Shown one piece after another: positions 7,783 to 15,905 of a stretch of 64,000 nucleotides of DNA. This DNA is from Bradyrhizobium sp. BRP22 (GTDB taxonomy: Bacteria > Pseudomonadota > Alphaproteobacteria > Rhizobiales > Xanthobacteraceae). Each line of letters begins with the position of its first letter. The stretch's first letter is position 1. The position numbers and the translations under genes are program-made. Location of the stretch: assembly GCF_020194175.1 (NCBI RefSeq), contig NZ_JADYVX010000001.1, positions 124,001 through 188,000 of the forward strand, given 5' to 3'. The notes under the pieces were generated by a model that saw nothing but the letters and a program-made list of their open reading frames with translations, was not told where the DNA came from and searched no databases.

Positions 7783-8346
7783 CTAACTCTTCAGGAACTC
7801 GCCCGCTCGGTACAGCGAGCGGAACGGCAAGCCGGCTTGCGCGAACGTTTCCGTCGCGCCTTCCTCGCGGTCGATCATGGTGAAGACGAGCACGACATCG
7901 CCGCCGGCCTCGCGCACCGCTTCCACCGCCTTCATCGCCGAGCCGCCGGTGGTGGTGACATCCTCGACGATCACGATGCGCTTGCCTTGCAGCGCCTCGC
8001 CTTTGGCAAGGCCCTCGACCGCAAGTTTCGCGCCATGCTCTTTCGGCTTCTTGCGCACGAAGAATGCCGCGATCGGATGGCCCTTGATCCAGGAGAGCTG
8101 CGCGATCGCGCCGGCGAGCGGCACGGCACCCATCTCCAGGCCGCCGACGAAATCGAGATTGTCGTCCTTCAGCGCCTCATAAGTGAGCTCGGCGAGCAAT
8201 GTGGCGCCCTCGGGGTCCAGCATCGTCGGCTTGAGGTTGAAGTAGAAATCGCTCTTGCGGCCCGAGGCCAACGTGATCTCGCCGCGCCCGAAGGAGCGCT
8301 TGCGGATGATCTCGGCGAGGCGGGCGCGGGAGGCTGATTTGGACAA
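7783..8346 (-). CDS. pyrE: Orotate phosphoribosyltransferase
   Basis: A 187-residue enzyme that joins orotate to PRPP to give OMP in de novo pyrimidine synthesis. The PRPP-binding loop [20 protein letters not shown] is present near residues 125-145, and the [12 protein letters not shown] segment near residue 40 fits PyrE of alphaproteobacteria. The start is TTG (8346-8344) with GGAAAG five bases upstream; no ATG suits the conserved N-terminus. The gene is divergent from the glutathione transferase at 8537. Confidence 0.9.
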   Translation of the reverse strand: MSKSASRARLAEIIRKRSFGRGEITLASGRKSDFYFNLKPTMLDPEGATLLAELTYEALKDDNLDFVGGLEMGAVPLAGAIAQLSWIKGHPIAAFFVRKKPKEHGAKLAVEGLAKGEALQGKRIVIVEDVTTTGGSAMKAVEAVREAGGDVVLVFTMIDREEGATETFAQAGLPFRSLYRAGEFLKS

Positions 8347-8536
8347 GGCGGCTTTCCGGGTCGTTTTACGGTGGCGCGCAATCTATCGACGGTCATGCCG
8401 AGATTCCAGCGCCGAAAGCTCCCCGTCAACAGCGCCCCGCGTCGCATGTCGCGCGGACCCATATTCGCAAAGGCTGGTTGTAACCACGTCCGTTTCCGCG
8501 GTAGGGAAGCCTCAAATGATTGTGGGGGAAGCGAAA

Positions 8537-9163
8537 ATGACCATCGAGCTGCACACCTGGAACACGCCGAACGGCCGCAAGATCTCGGTTGCGCTGGAGG
8601 AGATGGGGCTGCCCTACAAGGTCATCCCGGTAAACATCACCAAGGGCGAGCAGATGGCGCCCGCCTTCCTCGAAATCAGCCCGAACAACAAAATCCCCGC
8701 GATCGTCGACCCGGACGGACCCGGCGGCAAGCGGGTCAGCGTGTTCGAATCGGGCGCGATCCTGCTCTATCTCGGCGAGAAGACCGGAAAGTTCCTGCCC
8801 CAGCCCTTGATCGAGCGCATCCCGGTCTATGAATGGCTGATGTGGCAGATGGGCGGTTTCGGGCCGATGCCGGGCCAGGTGCATCATTTCATCGCGCTCG
8901 AGAATGAGCATGACCGCGCCTACGGCCTGAAGCGCTTCATGACCGAAACGCTCCGCCTCTACGGCGTGCTGAACCGGCGGCTCGAGGGTCGCGACTTCGT
9001 CCCCGGCGATCTGTCGGTTGCCGATTTCGCCATCCTTGGCTGGGCCTGGCGCCACCCGCGGCACAAGGTCAATCTCGGCGATTTCCCCAATGTCGAGCGC
9101 TGGTACAACAAGCTGATGGCCCGGCCCGGTGTGAAGCGCGGCATGGAAGCGAAGCTGGATTGA
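8537..9163 (+). CDS. Glutathione S-transferase, YfcG/Nu-class like
   Basis: A 208-residue cytosolic GST. The thioredoxin-fold half begins MTIELHTWNTPNGRKISVAL, with the TPNGRK segment typical of the Nu class (YfcG, YghU), and contains NNKIPAIVD and ESGAILLYLGEK, the glutathione-binding cis-Pro and Glu-Ser motifs. The all-helical C-terminal half has FVPGDLSVADFAILGWAWRH, the conserved N-capping box. Such enzymes often show disulfide reductase activity; the true substrate here is unknown. ATG 8537 follows GGGGGAAGCG; an alternative ATG at 8516 would add seven residues. Confidence 0.88.
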   Translation: MTIELHTWNTPNGRKISVALEEMGLPYKVIPVNITKGEQMAPAFLEISPNNKIPAIVDPDGPGGKRVSVFESGAILLYLGEKTGKFLPQPLIERIPVYEWLMWQMGGFGPMPGQVHHFIALENEHDRAYGLKRFMTETLRLYGVLNRRLEGRDFVPGDLSVADFAILGWAWRHPRHKVNLGDFPNVERWYNKLMARPGVKRGMEAKLD

Positions 9164-9172
9164 CGGGGTGCC

Positions 9173-9309
9173 GTCATCGCCCGCGCGGGCGGGCGATCCA
9201 GTATTCCAGAGACGTTTGTGCTTGAGCGGGAACGCCGCCGAATACTGGATGCCCCGCCGGAGCCTGTCATCGGGCTCGCGGCAGGCGAGACCCGGTGGCG
9301 GGGCATGAC
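9173..9309. repeat. REPIN-like doublet, family C, with an extra hairpin module
   Basis: Begins GTCATCGCCCGC with a self-pairing stem and CCAGTATTCC, continues to GAATACTGGAT, then a CCCCGCCGG / CCGGTGGCGGGG outer stem and GCATGAC. The inner part (GAGCCTGTCATCGGGCTCGC) is an added hairpin shared with the copy at 24030-24165. Confidence 0.85.
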
Positions 9310-9313
9310 AGAC

Positions 9314-9946
9314 TCACGCCCGTCGCGCCTCGAACGCCATCTTCACCGCAAGTCCCGCCAGCACGGTGCCCATCAGCCAGCGCTGCAGCAAGAGCCAGGT
9401 TGGCCGGGTACCGAGGAACAGCGCGATCGAGCCCGCCGCGAGCGCGATCATCGCGTTCACGCTGACGCTGATAGCGATCTGGATCGCGCCGAGCGCGAGC
9501 GACTGCATGAGTACGCTCTCCGCAGGATCGATGAACTGCGGCAGCAGCGCCAGATAAAGCATCGCGATCTTCGGGTTCAGCAGGTTGGTGACAAATCCCA
9601 TCGCAAACAGCTTACGGGGGCTGTCGACCTGCAGCTTTTTCACCTGGAACGGCGATCGTCCGCCGGGCTTCAGCGCCTGCCAGGCCAGCCACAACAGATA
9701 CGCCGCGCCGGCAAAGCGCAGTGCGTCATAGGCATAGGGAATGGCAAACAACAGCGCGGTGATGCCGAACGCCGCGCACAGCATGTAGAACACGAAGCCG
9801 AGTGCCACCCCGCCGAGCGACACGATCCCCGCCGCCGGCCCCTGCGTGATCGAGCGTGAAATCAGGTAGATCATGTTCGGCCCGGGCGTCAGCACCATGC
9901 CGAAGGAAAGAAGTGCAAAACCGAGCAAAGCGGAGGTGTGGGTCAT
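9314..9946 (-). CDS. LysE/RhtB family amino-acid exporter
   Basis: A 210-residue inner-membrane protein with about six hydrophobic segments. The N-terminus carries the family signature ALLSFGMVLTPGPNMIYLIS (residues 11-30), followed by the GIVSLGGVALGFVFYML helix and LRFAGAAYLLWLAWQALKPG. Family members export amino acids or homoserine-type compounds by proton antiport; the substrate is unknown. ATG 9946 follows GAGTCC. The gene is transcribed away from polA-side DNA, and its 3' end abuts the family C repeat. Confidence 0.85.
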   Translation of the reverse strand: MTHTSALLGFALLSFGMVLTPGPNMIYLISRSITQGPAAGIVSLGGVALGFVFYMLCAAFGITALLFAIPYAYDALRFAGAAYLLWLAWQALKPGGRSPFQVKKLQVDSPRKLFAMGFVTNLLNPKIAMLYLALLPQFIDPAESVLMQSLALGAIQIAISVSVNAMIALAAGSIALFLGTRPTWLLLQRWLMGTVLAGLAVKMAFEARRA

Positions 9947-10048
9947 GGAGGACTCGCGGCAGGTTGCACGTTTCTAACGTGCGACGAGCTGCAAGGCCAT
10001 GACGCAATTGCTCCGAGAGCATTTTCGCTGTCGGCGGGGCGAGGGGGC

Positions 10049-13000
10049 TTAGTGCGCTTCGTCCCAATTGTTGGCGGCGCGGGCGTCGACCTGCAGCGGC
10101 AGCGACAGGATCACGGCCGGAAACGGCGCATCCTGCATCACGTGCTGCACCACCGGCAACGTCGCGGCGACTTCCTCGTCGGGGACCTCGAAGATCAGTT
10201 CGTCATGCACCTGCAACAGCATCTGCGCCGATAGCTTCTTTTCGGTGAGCGCATCCTCGATGCGGATCATGGCGCGGCGGATGATGTCGGCGGCCGAGCC
10301 CTGCAGGCGCGCGTTGATCGCGGCGCGCTCGTTGAAGGCGCGGACCGAGGCGTTACTGGCCTTGATGTCAGGGTAGTAGCATTTGCGGCCGAACAGCGTG
10401 GTGACGTAGCCATTGCGGCGGCAGAAATCCTTGGTCTCGTCCATATAGGCGCGGATGCCCGGGAAGCGCTCGAAATACTTCCTGATGTAGGCGGAAGCCT
10501 CCTCGCGCGCGATGCCGAGCTGGTTGGCGAGGCCGAACGCCGAGATGCCGTAGATGATGCCGAAATTGATCGCCTTGGCGCGGCGGCGCACCTCGCTCGG
10601 CATGTCCTTGATCGGCACGCCGAACATTTCGGACGCCGTCATGGCGTGAATATCGAGGCCGTCGCGGAACGCCTGCTTCAGCACGGGGATGTCGGCGATT
10701 TCCGCGAGCAGGCGCAGTTCGATCTGCGAATAATCAGCCGATACCAGCTTATGGCCGGGCGTCGCGACAAAGGCGCGGCGGATCTTCCTGCCGTCCTCGG
10801 TGCGCACGGGGATGTTCTGCAGGTTCGGCTCGTTCGACGACAGCCGCCCCGTCGTGGTTGCCGCCAGGGCATAGGTGGTGTGGACGCGATGGGTCTGCGG
10901 ATTGACGTAGGTCGGCAGCGCGTCGGTATAGGTCGATTTCAGCTTCGAGACCTGCCGCCATTCCAGGATCTTTTTGGGGAATTCGTGGCCCTGCTCGGCG
11001 AGCTCGTCCAGCACCTGCGCGGTCGTCGACCAGGCGCCGGTCTTGGTCTTGGTGCCGCCCGGCAATCCCATCTTGCCGAACAGGATGTCGCCGATCTGCT
11101 TCGGGCTGCCGACATTGATCGGCTCGCCCGCGATCTCCTGGATCTCGGCCTCGACGCGCGCCGCCGTCTGGGCGAAATCCCCTGATAGCCGCGACAGCAC
11201 CTGGCGGTCGATCGAGATGCCACGCCGCTCCATCCGTGCGAGCACCGAGACCAGCGGCCGCTCCAGCGTCTCATAGACCGTCGTCATCCGCTCCGCGACC
11301 AGACGCGGCTTCAATACGCGCCACAGCCTCAGGATCACGTCGGCGCTCTCGGCGCAATGTTCGGTCGCCTTGTCGATTGAAACCTGGTCAAACGTCAGCT
11401 TGTTCTTGCCGCTGCCGGTCAGGTCGTTTTCGGCGATCACCGCGTGCCCGAGCCAGCGCTCGGAAAGCGATTCGAGTGCATGCGAGCCACGGCCGGCGTC
11501 GAGCACGTAGGAGATCAACTGCGCGTCGTCAAAGTTGCGCAGCGTGATGCCGGCCTGCGCCAGCATCACCGCGTTGAACTTGACGTCGAAGCCGACCTTC
11601 AGGATGCCCCGCGATTCCAGGATCGGCCGCAAGGCTTCGATCGCCTGGTCGAACTTGATCTGGTCCGGGGCAAGCCCGGCGTCGAACAGCCCACTGCCGC
11701 CGCCCGCCTGCTTGTGGGCGAGTGGGATGTAGGCGGCGTCATTGGGGCCGAGCGCCAGCGCGATGCCGGAAATCTCCGCCTGCATCGGATCGATCGAATT
11801 CGCCTTCGCCTGGACCGCGACATGGCCGGTATCGTGAATCCGCGCGATGAACGCGCTGAGCTGATCGAGGCTCTTGATGGTTGGGTACTTGCTGCGATCG
11901 ATCTTGGTTTTGCGTGCCGCCTCCACGCGCGCTTCCGCCAGCGCGATCGGCGTGCCCTTGAGACTGGAGGCCTTGTCCTCCTTGCCGGCGGGCTTGTTGC
12001 GCTCCTTGGCGGCGGGCGCGGGCTGTGCGGACGTGCCGGGACCAGGCGCGGGCTCGACGCCGGAAGGCGGCAATGGCGTGAACACGCTCGCGCCGCTCTT
12101 GTTGCCGGGATCGGGCTCGATATCGGAAGGATCGATCTGGGAATATTCGGCGACGCGACGGGTCAGCGTCGAAAACTCCATCGCCTTCAGGAAGGCGATC
12201 AGCCGGCGCGGATCGGGCTCGTGCACGGCAAGGTCGCCGAGCGGCACTTCGAGCTCGACCTTGTCGTCGAGCAGCACGAGCTGGCGCGAGATCCGCGCCT
12301 TCTCGGCATTTTCGATCAGCGCATCGCGTCGCTTCGGCTGCTTGATCTCGCCGGCGCGGTTGAGCAGCGATTCGAGATCGCCATATTCGGTGATCAGTTG
12401 CGCCGCGGTCTTGACGCCGATGCCGGGAACGCCAGGCACGTTGTCCGTGGAATCGCCGGCCAGGGCCTGGACCTCGACCACTTTTTCCGGCGGCACGCCG
12501 AACTTCTCGATCACCTCTGCTATGCCGATGCGGCGATCCTTCATGGTGTCGTACATGGTGACGCAATCGGTCACGAGCTGCATCAGGTCCTTGTCGGAGG
12601 ACACGATCGTCGCGCTTGCGCCGCGCTCGCAGGCGATCCGGACATAGGTGGCAATCAGGTCATCGGCCTCAAAGCCGACCTGTTCCAGGCAGGGCAGGTC
12701 GAAGGCGCGCACCGCCTCGCGGATCAGGGCAAATTGCGGGATCAGGTCATCAGGCGCAGGCGGCCGGTGCGCCTTGTAGTCGGGATAGATCTTGTTGCGA
12801 AAGGTGATCTCGGACTTGTCGAAAACGATGGCGAGATGGGTCGGCCGGTTGTCCTCGGGCATGTCGCGCAACAGCTTCCACAGCATGTTGCAGAAGCCGA
12901 GCACGGCATTGACCTGCAGCCCGTCGGATTTGCGGTTCAGCGGCGGCAGCGCGTGGTAGGCGCGGAAAATGTAGGAGGAACCGTCGACCAGGAACACATG

Positions 13001-13090
13001 GTCGCCCCTGGCCGGAGCCTTGGCGGCAGCGGGCTTGGGCGCGGCTTTGGGTTCTGTCTTGGCTGAAGTCTTGGAGGCTGTTTTCGGCAT
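10049..13090 (-). CDS. polA: DNA polymerase I with degenerate proofreading domain
   Basis: A 1013-residue family A polymerase for Okazaki-fragment processing and repair. A low-complexity Lys/Ala/Pro N-terminus precedes the 5' nuclease domain (VFLVDGSSYIFRAYHALPPL, SSDKDLMQLV, GDSTDNVPGVPGIG). The polymerase domain has motif A (SADYSQIELRLLAEIAD), motif B (RRRAKAINFGIIYGIS) and motif C (LLQVHDELIFEVP), all intact. The central 3'-5' exonuclease fold is recognisable, but the catalytic positions are replaced: the DxE of motif I is Q427-A-K429, the Asp of NLKYD is N506, and the YxxxD of motif III is H578 and S582. It should therefore polymerise without proofreading. Start ATG 13090. Confidence 0.95.
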   Translation of the reverse strand: MPKTASKTSAKTEPKAAPKPAAAKAPARGDHVFLVDGSSYIFRAYHALPPLNRKSDGLQVNAVLGFCNMLWKLLRDMPEDNRPTHLAIVFDKSEITFRNKIYPDYKAHRPPAPDDLIPQFALIREAVRAFDLPCLEQVGFEADDLIATYVRIACERGASATIVSSDKDLMQLVTDCVTMYDTMKDRRIGIAEVIEKFGVPPEKVVEVQALAGDSTDNVPGVPGIGVKTAAQLITEYGDLESLLNRAGEIKQPKRRDALIENAEKARISRQLVLLDDKVELEVPLGDLAVHEPDPRRLIAFLKAMEFSTLTRRVAEYSQIDPSDIEPDPGNKSGASVFTPLPPSGVEPAPGPGTSAQPAPAAKERNKPAGKEDKASSLKGTPIALAEARVEAARKTKIDRSKYPTIKSLDQLSAFIARIHDTGHVAVQAKANSIDPMQAEISGIALALGPNDAAYIPLAHKQAGGGSGLFDAGLAPDQIKFDQAIEALRPILESRGILKVGFDVKFNAVMLAQAGITLRNFDDAQLISYVLDAGRGSHALESLSERWLGHAVIAENDLTGSGKNKLTFDQVSIDKATEHCAESADVILRLWRVLKPRLVAERMTTVYETLERPLVSVLARMERRGISIDRQVLSRLSGDFAQTAARVEAEIQEIAGEPINVGSPKQIGDILFGKMGLPGGTKTKTGAWSTTAQVLDELAEQGHEFPKKILEWRQVSKLKSTYTDALPTYVNPQTHRVHTTYALAATTTGRLSSNEPNLQNIPVRTEDGRKIRRAFVATPGHKLVSADYSQIELRLLAEIADIPVLKQAFRDGLDIHAMTASEMFGVPIKDMPSEVRRRAKAINFGIIYGISAFGLANQLGIAREEASAYIRKYFERFPGIRAYMDETKDFCRRNGYVTTLFGRKCYYPDIKASNASVRAFNERAAINARLQGSAADIIRRAMIRIEDALTEKKLSAQMLLQVHDELIFEVPDEEVAATLPVVQHVMQDAPFPAVILSLPLQVDARAANNWDEAH

Positions 13091-13166
13091 GGCCGAAATT
13101 TAGGGATTTTTGTAGGAAATGACAGCCTTGAGGTGCAGGAATCTTGGCGAACCGCACACCGAATTT

Positions 13167-13202
13167 GTCGTCCCGGGCAAGCGAAGCGCGACCCGGGACG
13201 AC
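13167..13202. repeat. Short palindrome with GTCGTCCCGGG ends
   Basis: Arms GTCGTCCCGGG (13167-13177) and CCCGGGACGAC (13192-13202) are perfect complements around CAAGCGAAGCGCGA. Located between polA and the acyltransferase gene, it resembles a single-hairpin relative of the repeats at 5645-5674. Confidence 0.8.
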
Positions 13203-13209
13203 GGGGAGA

Positions 13210-14274
13210 TTATTCCGCCGGCTGCAGCACGGCCGCTTTCTTCGGCGCGATCCAGAACGCGGCGGGGCGCTCGAACAGGAAGTTGGCGCGCAATGCGAGC
13301 GCCAGACGCCAGATCACCAGCGAGCCGATGAGGCCCGCGATGGTGACGAGCAGCGAGATCAGGCCGATGTCGTGGATCACGCCGCTACGCAGCAGGCCGA
13401 CGCGTGCGATCACCATCGGCAGGAAGAAGGCGAGATAGATCACGATCGAATGCTCGCCGCAGAAGCGCAAGGCAGTGAGCCACTTCATCCGCGCCAGCAA
13501 CGTGCCCGTCACGACGATGGCAAAGGCGCCGGCAAATCCCAGCGCCAGTGAGATGAGCGGCCATTCGCTCACTCCGGCGATCACCAATCCGCCATTGACC
13601 AGCGCCCACAATGCGAGCCCGACCAGCGCGGATAGCGGCGCGGAACGCGCACGGTCCGACAGCTTGAAGACGTGAGGCGCGCAGAGATAGCCGGCATAGA
13701 AATAGACGAAGCGCGAGCAGAATTCGTCGATCACGGTCCAGCCGGTCACGATATGCGCCATCTCGAGTCCGGCGCCCAGCGCCAGAATCGCGAGCGGCGG
13801 GACATTGCGTGTCAGTTTTGTGACGACGAAGAAGATCGGCAGCAAATAGATGAACCACAGCGTGCCAAACGGCTCGATGAAGGACTCGAGATAGAGATAG
13901 CCGGTGTGGCTCCAACTGGTCTCGGCGGCGAAGGCCGGCGCCTTGAACGCGAACTGGATCGTCACCCACAGCACATAGAAATAGGCGAAGTGGACGACCT
14001 TGCGATCGAGATAGGTCCGCCAGTCACGGCCGATCACGAGCGAGAGGAACAAGCCCGAAATCAGGAAGAAATCCGGCATCCGGAACGGCTTTGCGAACAT
14101 CACGAACGCATGCATGAAGCCGGTCTCGCCGGCGGCGGCTTCCACCCCCAGCACCGAATGCATCATCACGACCATGACGATGCAGATGCCCTTGGCGTAA
14201 TCCACCCAATCGACGCGCGCCTCCGGTGATGCGGAAGAACGTAGGCTCGCGGAGGCTGTGCCGTTTGTGGTCAT
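13210..14274 (-). CDS. Acyltransferase family 3 membrane protein
   Basis: A 354-residue integral membrane protein with about ten hydrophobic helices. The beginning, WVDYAKGICIVMVVMMHSVL near residue 23, has the histidine-bearing first helix of acyltransferase 3 proteins, and MPDFFLISGLFLSLVIGRDW matches the conserved FxxSGF region. Family members O-acetylate or acylate exported glycans or lipids. The neighbour ugd, divergent at 14453, makes UDP-glucuronate, which fits a role in surface polysaccharide modification, but this is inference. ATG 14274 is the start; a family B-like hairpin lies just after the stop. Confidence 0.85.
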   Translation of the reverse strand: MTTNGTASASLRSSASPEARVDWVDYAKGICIVMVVMMHSVLGVEAAAGETGFMHAFVMFAKPFRMPDFFLISGLFLSLVIGRDWRTYLDRKVVHFAYFYVLWVTIQFAFKAPAFAAETSWSHTGYLYLESFIEPFGTLWFIYLLPIFFVVTKLTRNVPPLAILALGAGLEMAHIVTGWTVIDEFCSRFVYFYAGYLCAPHVFKLSDRARSAPLSALVGLALWALVNGGLVIAGVSEWPLISLALGFAGAFAIVVTGTLLARMKWLTALRFCGEHSIVIYLAFFLPMVIARVGLLRSGVIHDIGLISLLVTIAGLIGSLVIWRLALALRANFLFERPAAFWIAPKKAAVLQPAE

Positions 14275-14423
14275 GGCTGTCCTGTTTCGGCGCGCATTTG
14301 GCGCATCTTCGGCCGGATCGGTTGCTATCCCCTTTATTCATACAAATGACATGCCGCGCCTGCCTGCTTTTTGCCGTTTCCTCGTGGCTGGCAAATGTTC
14401 TAAGACGCTGATCCGAGTACGGA

Positions 14424-14435
14424 ATCGTTAACGAT
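14424..14435. promoter_or_regulatory. Perfect 12-base palindrome upstream of ugd
   Basis: ATCGTTAACGAT ends 17 bases before the ugd ATG. It contains GTTAAC, a CtrA-type half site, and could be an operator. Only the symmetry is seen; function is a guess. Confidence 0.3.
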
Positions 14436-14452
14436 AGCAAGCGGGTGGTTTC

Positions 14453-15769
14453 ATGCGCATCGCCATGATTGGCACGGGTTATGTGGGATTGGTGTCCGGC
14501 GCGTGTTTTGCGGATTTCGGACATCACGTCACCTGCGTGGACAAGGATGTCGAGAAGATCAACGCCCTCCGCCGCGGCGAAATCCCGATCTTCGAGCCGG
14601 GACTGGACGCGCTGGTTGCCGCCAATGTGAAGGCGAGGCGGCTCGACTTCACCACCGATCTAAAGGACCCGGTCGCCGAAGCCGACGCGGTCTTTATCGC
14701 GGTCGGCACGCCGTCGCGCCGCGGCGATGGTCATGCCGATCTCTCTTATGTTTACGCTGCCGCCGGCGAGATCGCCGGCGCGCTCAAGGGCTTCACCGTG
14801 GTGGTAACCAAATCGACCGTGCCGGTCGGCACCGGCGACGAGGTCGAGCGCCTGATCCGCGAAGCCAACCCGGCCGCCGATGTCGCCGTCGCCTCGAATC
14901 CGGAATTCCTCCGCGAGGGCGCGGCGATCCGCGACTTCAAGTTTCCGGACCGTATCGTGGTCGGCACGTCGGACGAGCGGGCCCGAAAGGTGCTCGGCGA
15001 TATCTACCGCCCGTTGTCGCTCAATCAGGCGCCGCTGATGTACACGGCGCGCCGCACGGCGGAGCTGATCAAATACGCTGCGAACGCATTCCTTGCGACC
15101 AAGATCACCTTCATCAACGAGATCGCCGATCTCTCCGAAAAGGTCGGCGCCGACGTTCAGGAAGTCGCGCGTGGCATCGGGCTCGACAACCGCATCGGCT
15201 CCAAGTTCCTGCACGCAGGCCCCGGTTTCGGCGGCTCCTGCTTCCCCAAAGACACCCGCGCGCTGATCAAGATCGCGCAGGATCACGACGTGAATCTGCG
15301 CATCGTGGAGGCCGTGCTCGGCGTCAACGACAACCGCAAGCGCGCGATGGCGCGCAAGGTTGCGGGCCTCGCCGGCAATCTGCGCGGCAAGACGGTGGCC
15401 GTGCTCGGCCTCACCTTCAAGCCCGAGACCGACGACATGCGGGAGGCGCCCTCGATCCCGATCGTCACCGGCCTCTTGGACATGGGCGCGAAAGTACGGG
15501 CGCATGATCCCGTTGGCATGGAGCAGGCACGCAAGGAGCTGCCGGAGATCCAGTACTGCGATGATCCCTATGAATGCGTGACCGGCGCCGACGCCATGGT
15601 CGTCGTCACCGAGTGGGTCCAGTACCGCACGCTCGACCTGGAGCGGCTGAAGAACCTGTTGCGGCAGCCGGTCGTGGTCGACCTCAGGAATATCTACCGC
15701 CCTGAGGACATGGCCGCGCACGGCTTCAGCTATGAAAGCGTCGGCCGCGCATCTGAACCGCCGGTCTGA
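14453..15769 (+). CDS. ugd: UDP-glucose 6-dehydrogenase
   Basis: A 438-residue enzyme oxidising UDP-glucose to UDP-glucuronate with two NAD+, supplying surface polysaccharide synthesis. The N-terminal Rossmann loop is MIGTGYVGLVSGACFADFGH; the catalytic region shows SNPEFLREG, the helix ELIKYAANAFLATKITFINE, and GFGGSCFPKD with the nucleophilic cysteine near residue 263. The C-terminal UDP-binding domain contains AVLGLTFKPETDDMREAPS. Length is normal. ATG 14453 follows GCGGGTGG. The divergent acyltransferase suggests a small cell-surface locus. Confidence 0.95.
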   Translation: MRIAMIGTGYVGLVSGACFADFGHHVTCVDKDVEKINALRRGEIPIFEPGLDALVAANVKARRLDFTTDLKDPVAEADAVFIAVGTPSRRGDGHADLSYVYAAAGEIAGALKGFTVVVTKSTVPVGTGDEVERLIREANPAADVAVASNPEFLREGAAIRDFKFPDRIVVGTSDERARKVLGDIYRPLSLNQAPLMYTARRTAELIKYAANAFLATKITFINEIADLSEKVGADVQEVARGIGLDNRIGSKFLHAGPGFGGSCFPKDTRALIKIAQDHDVNLRIVEAVLGVNDNRKRAMARKVAGLAGNLRGKTVAVLGLTFKPETDDMREAPSIPIVTGLLDMGAKVRAHDPVGMEQARKELPEIQYCDDPYECVTGADAMVVVTEWVQYRTLDLERLKNLLRQPVVVDLRNIYRPEDMAAHGFSYESVGRASEPPV

Positions 15770-15782
15770 GATCGCTGTTGTT

Positions 15783-15893
15783 GTCATACCCTGCGCAGGG
15801 TATCCAGTACGGCCGATCTTGGTGATCGGTCTCGTCTGAGTTTACTGGGTCATCCGCTTCCGTTGCGCAACTGCGCATGCGGCGGGTGATGAC
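15783..15893. repeat. REPIN-like doublet, family C
   Basis: GTCATACCCTGCGCAGGGTA with CCAGTA at the left, TTACTGGGTCATCCGC and GCGGGTGATGAC at the right. Left and right stems are each self-complementary. It ends 12 bases before the hrpB start codon. Confidence 0.85.
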
Positions 15894-15905
15894 GGATTCG
15901 AGATA

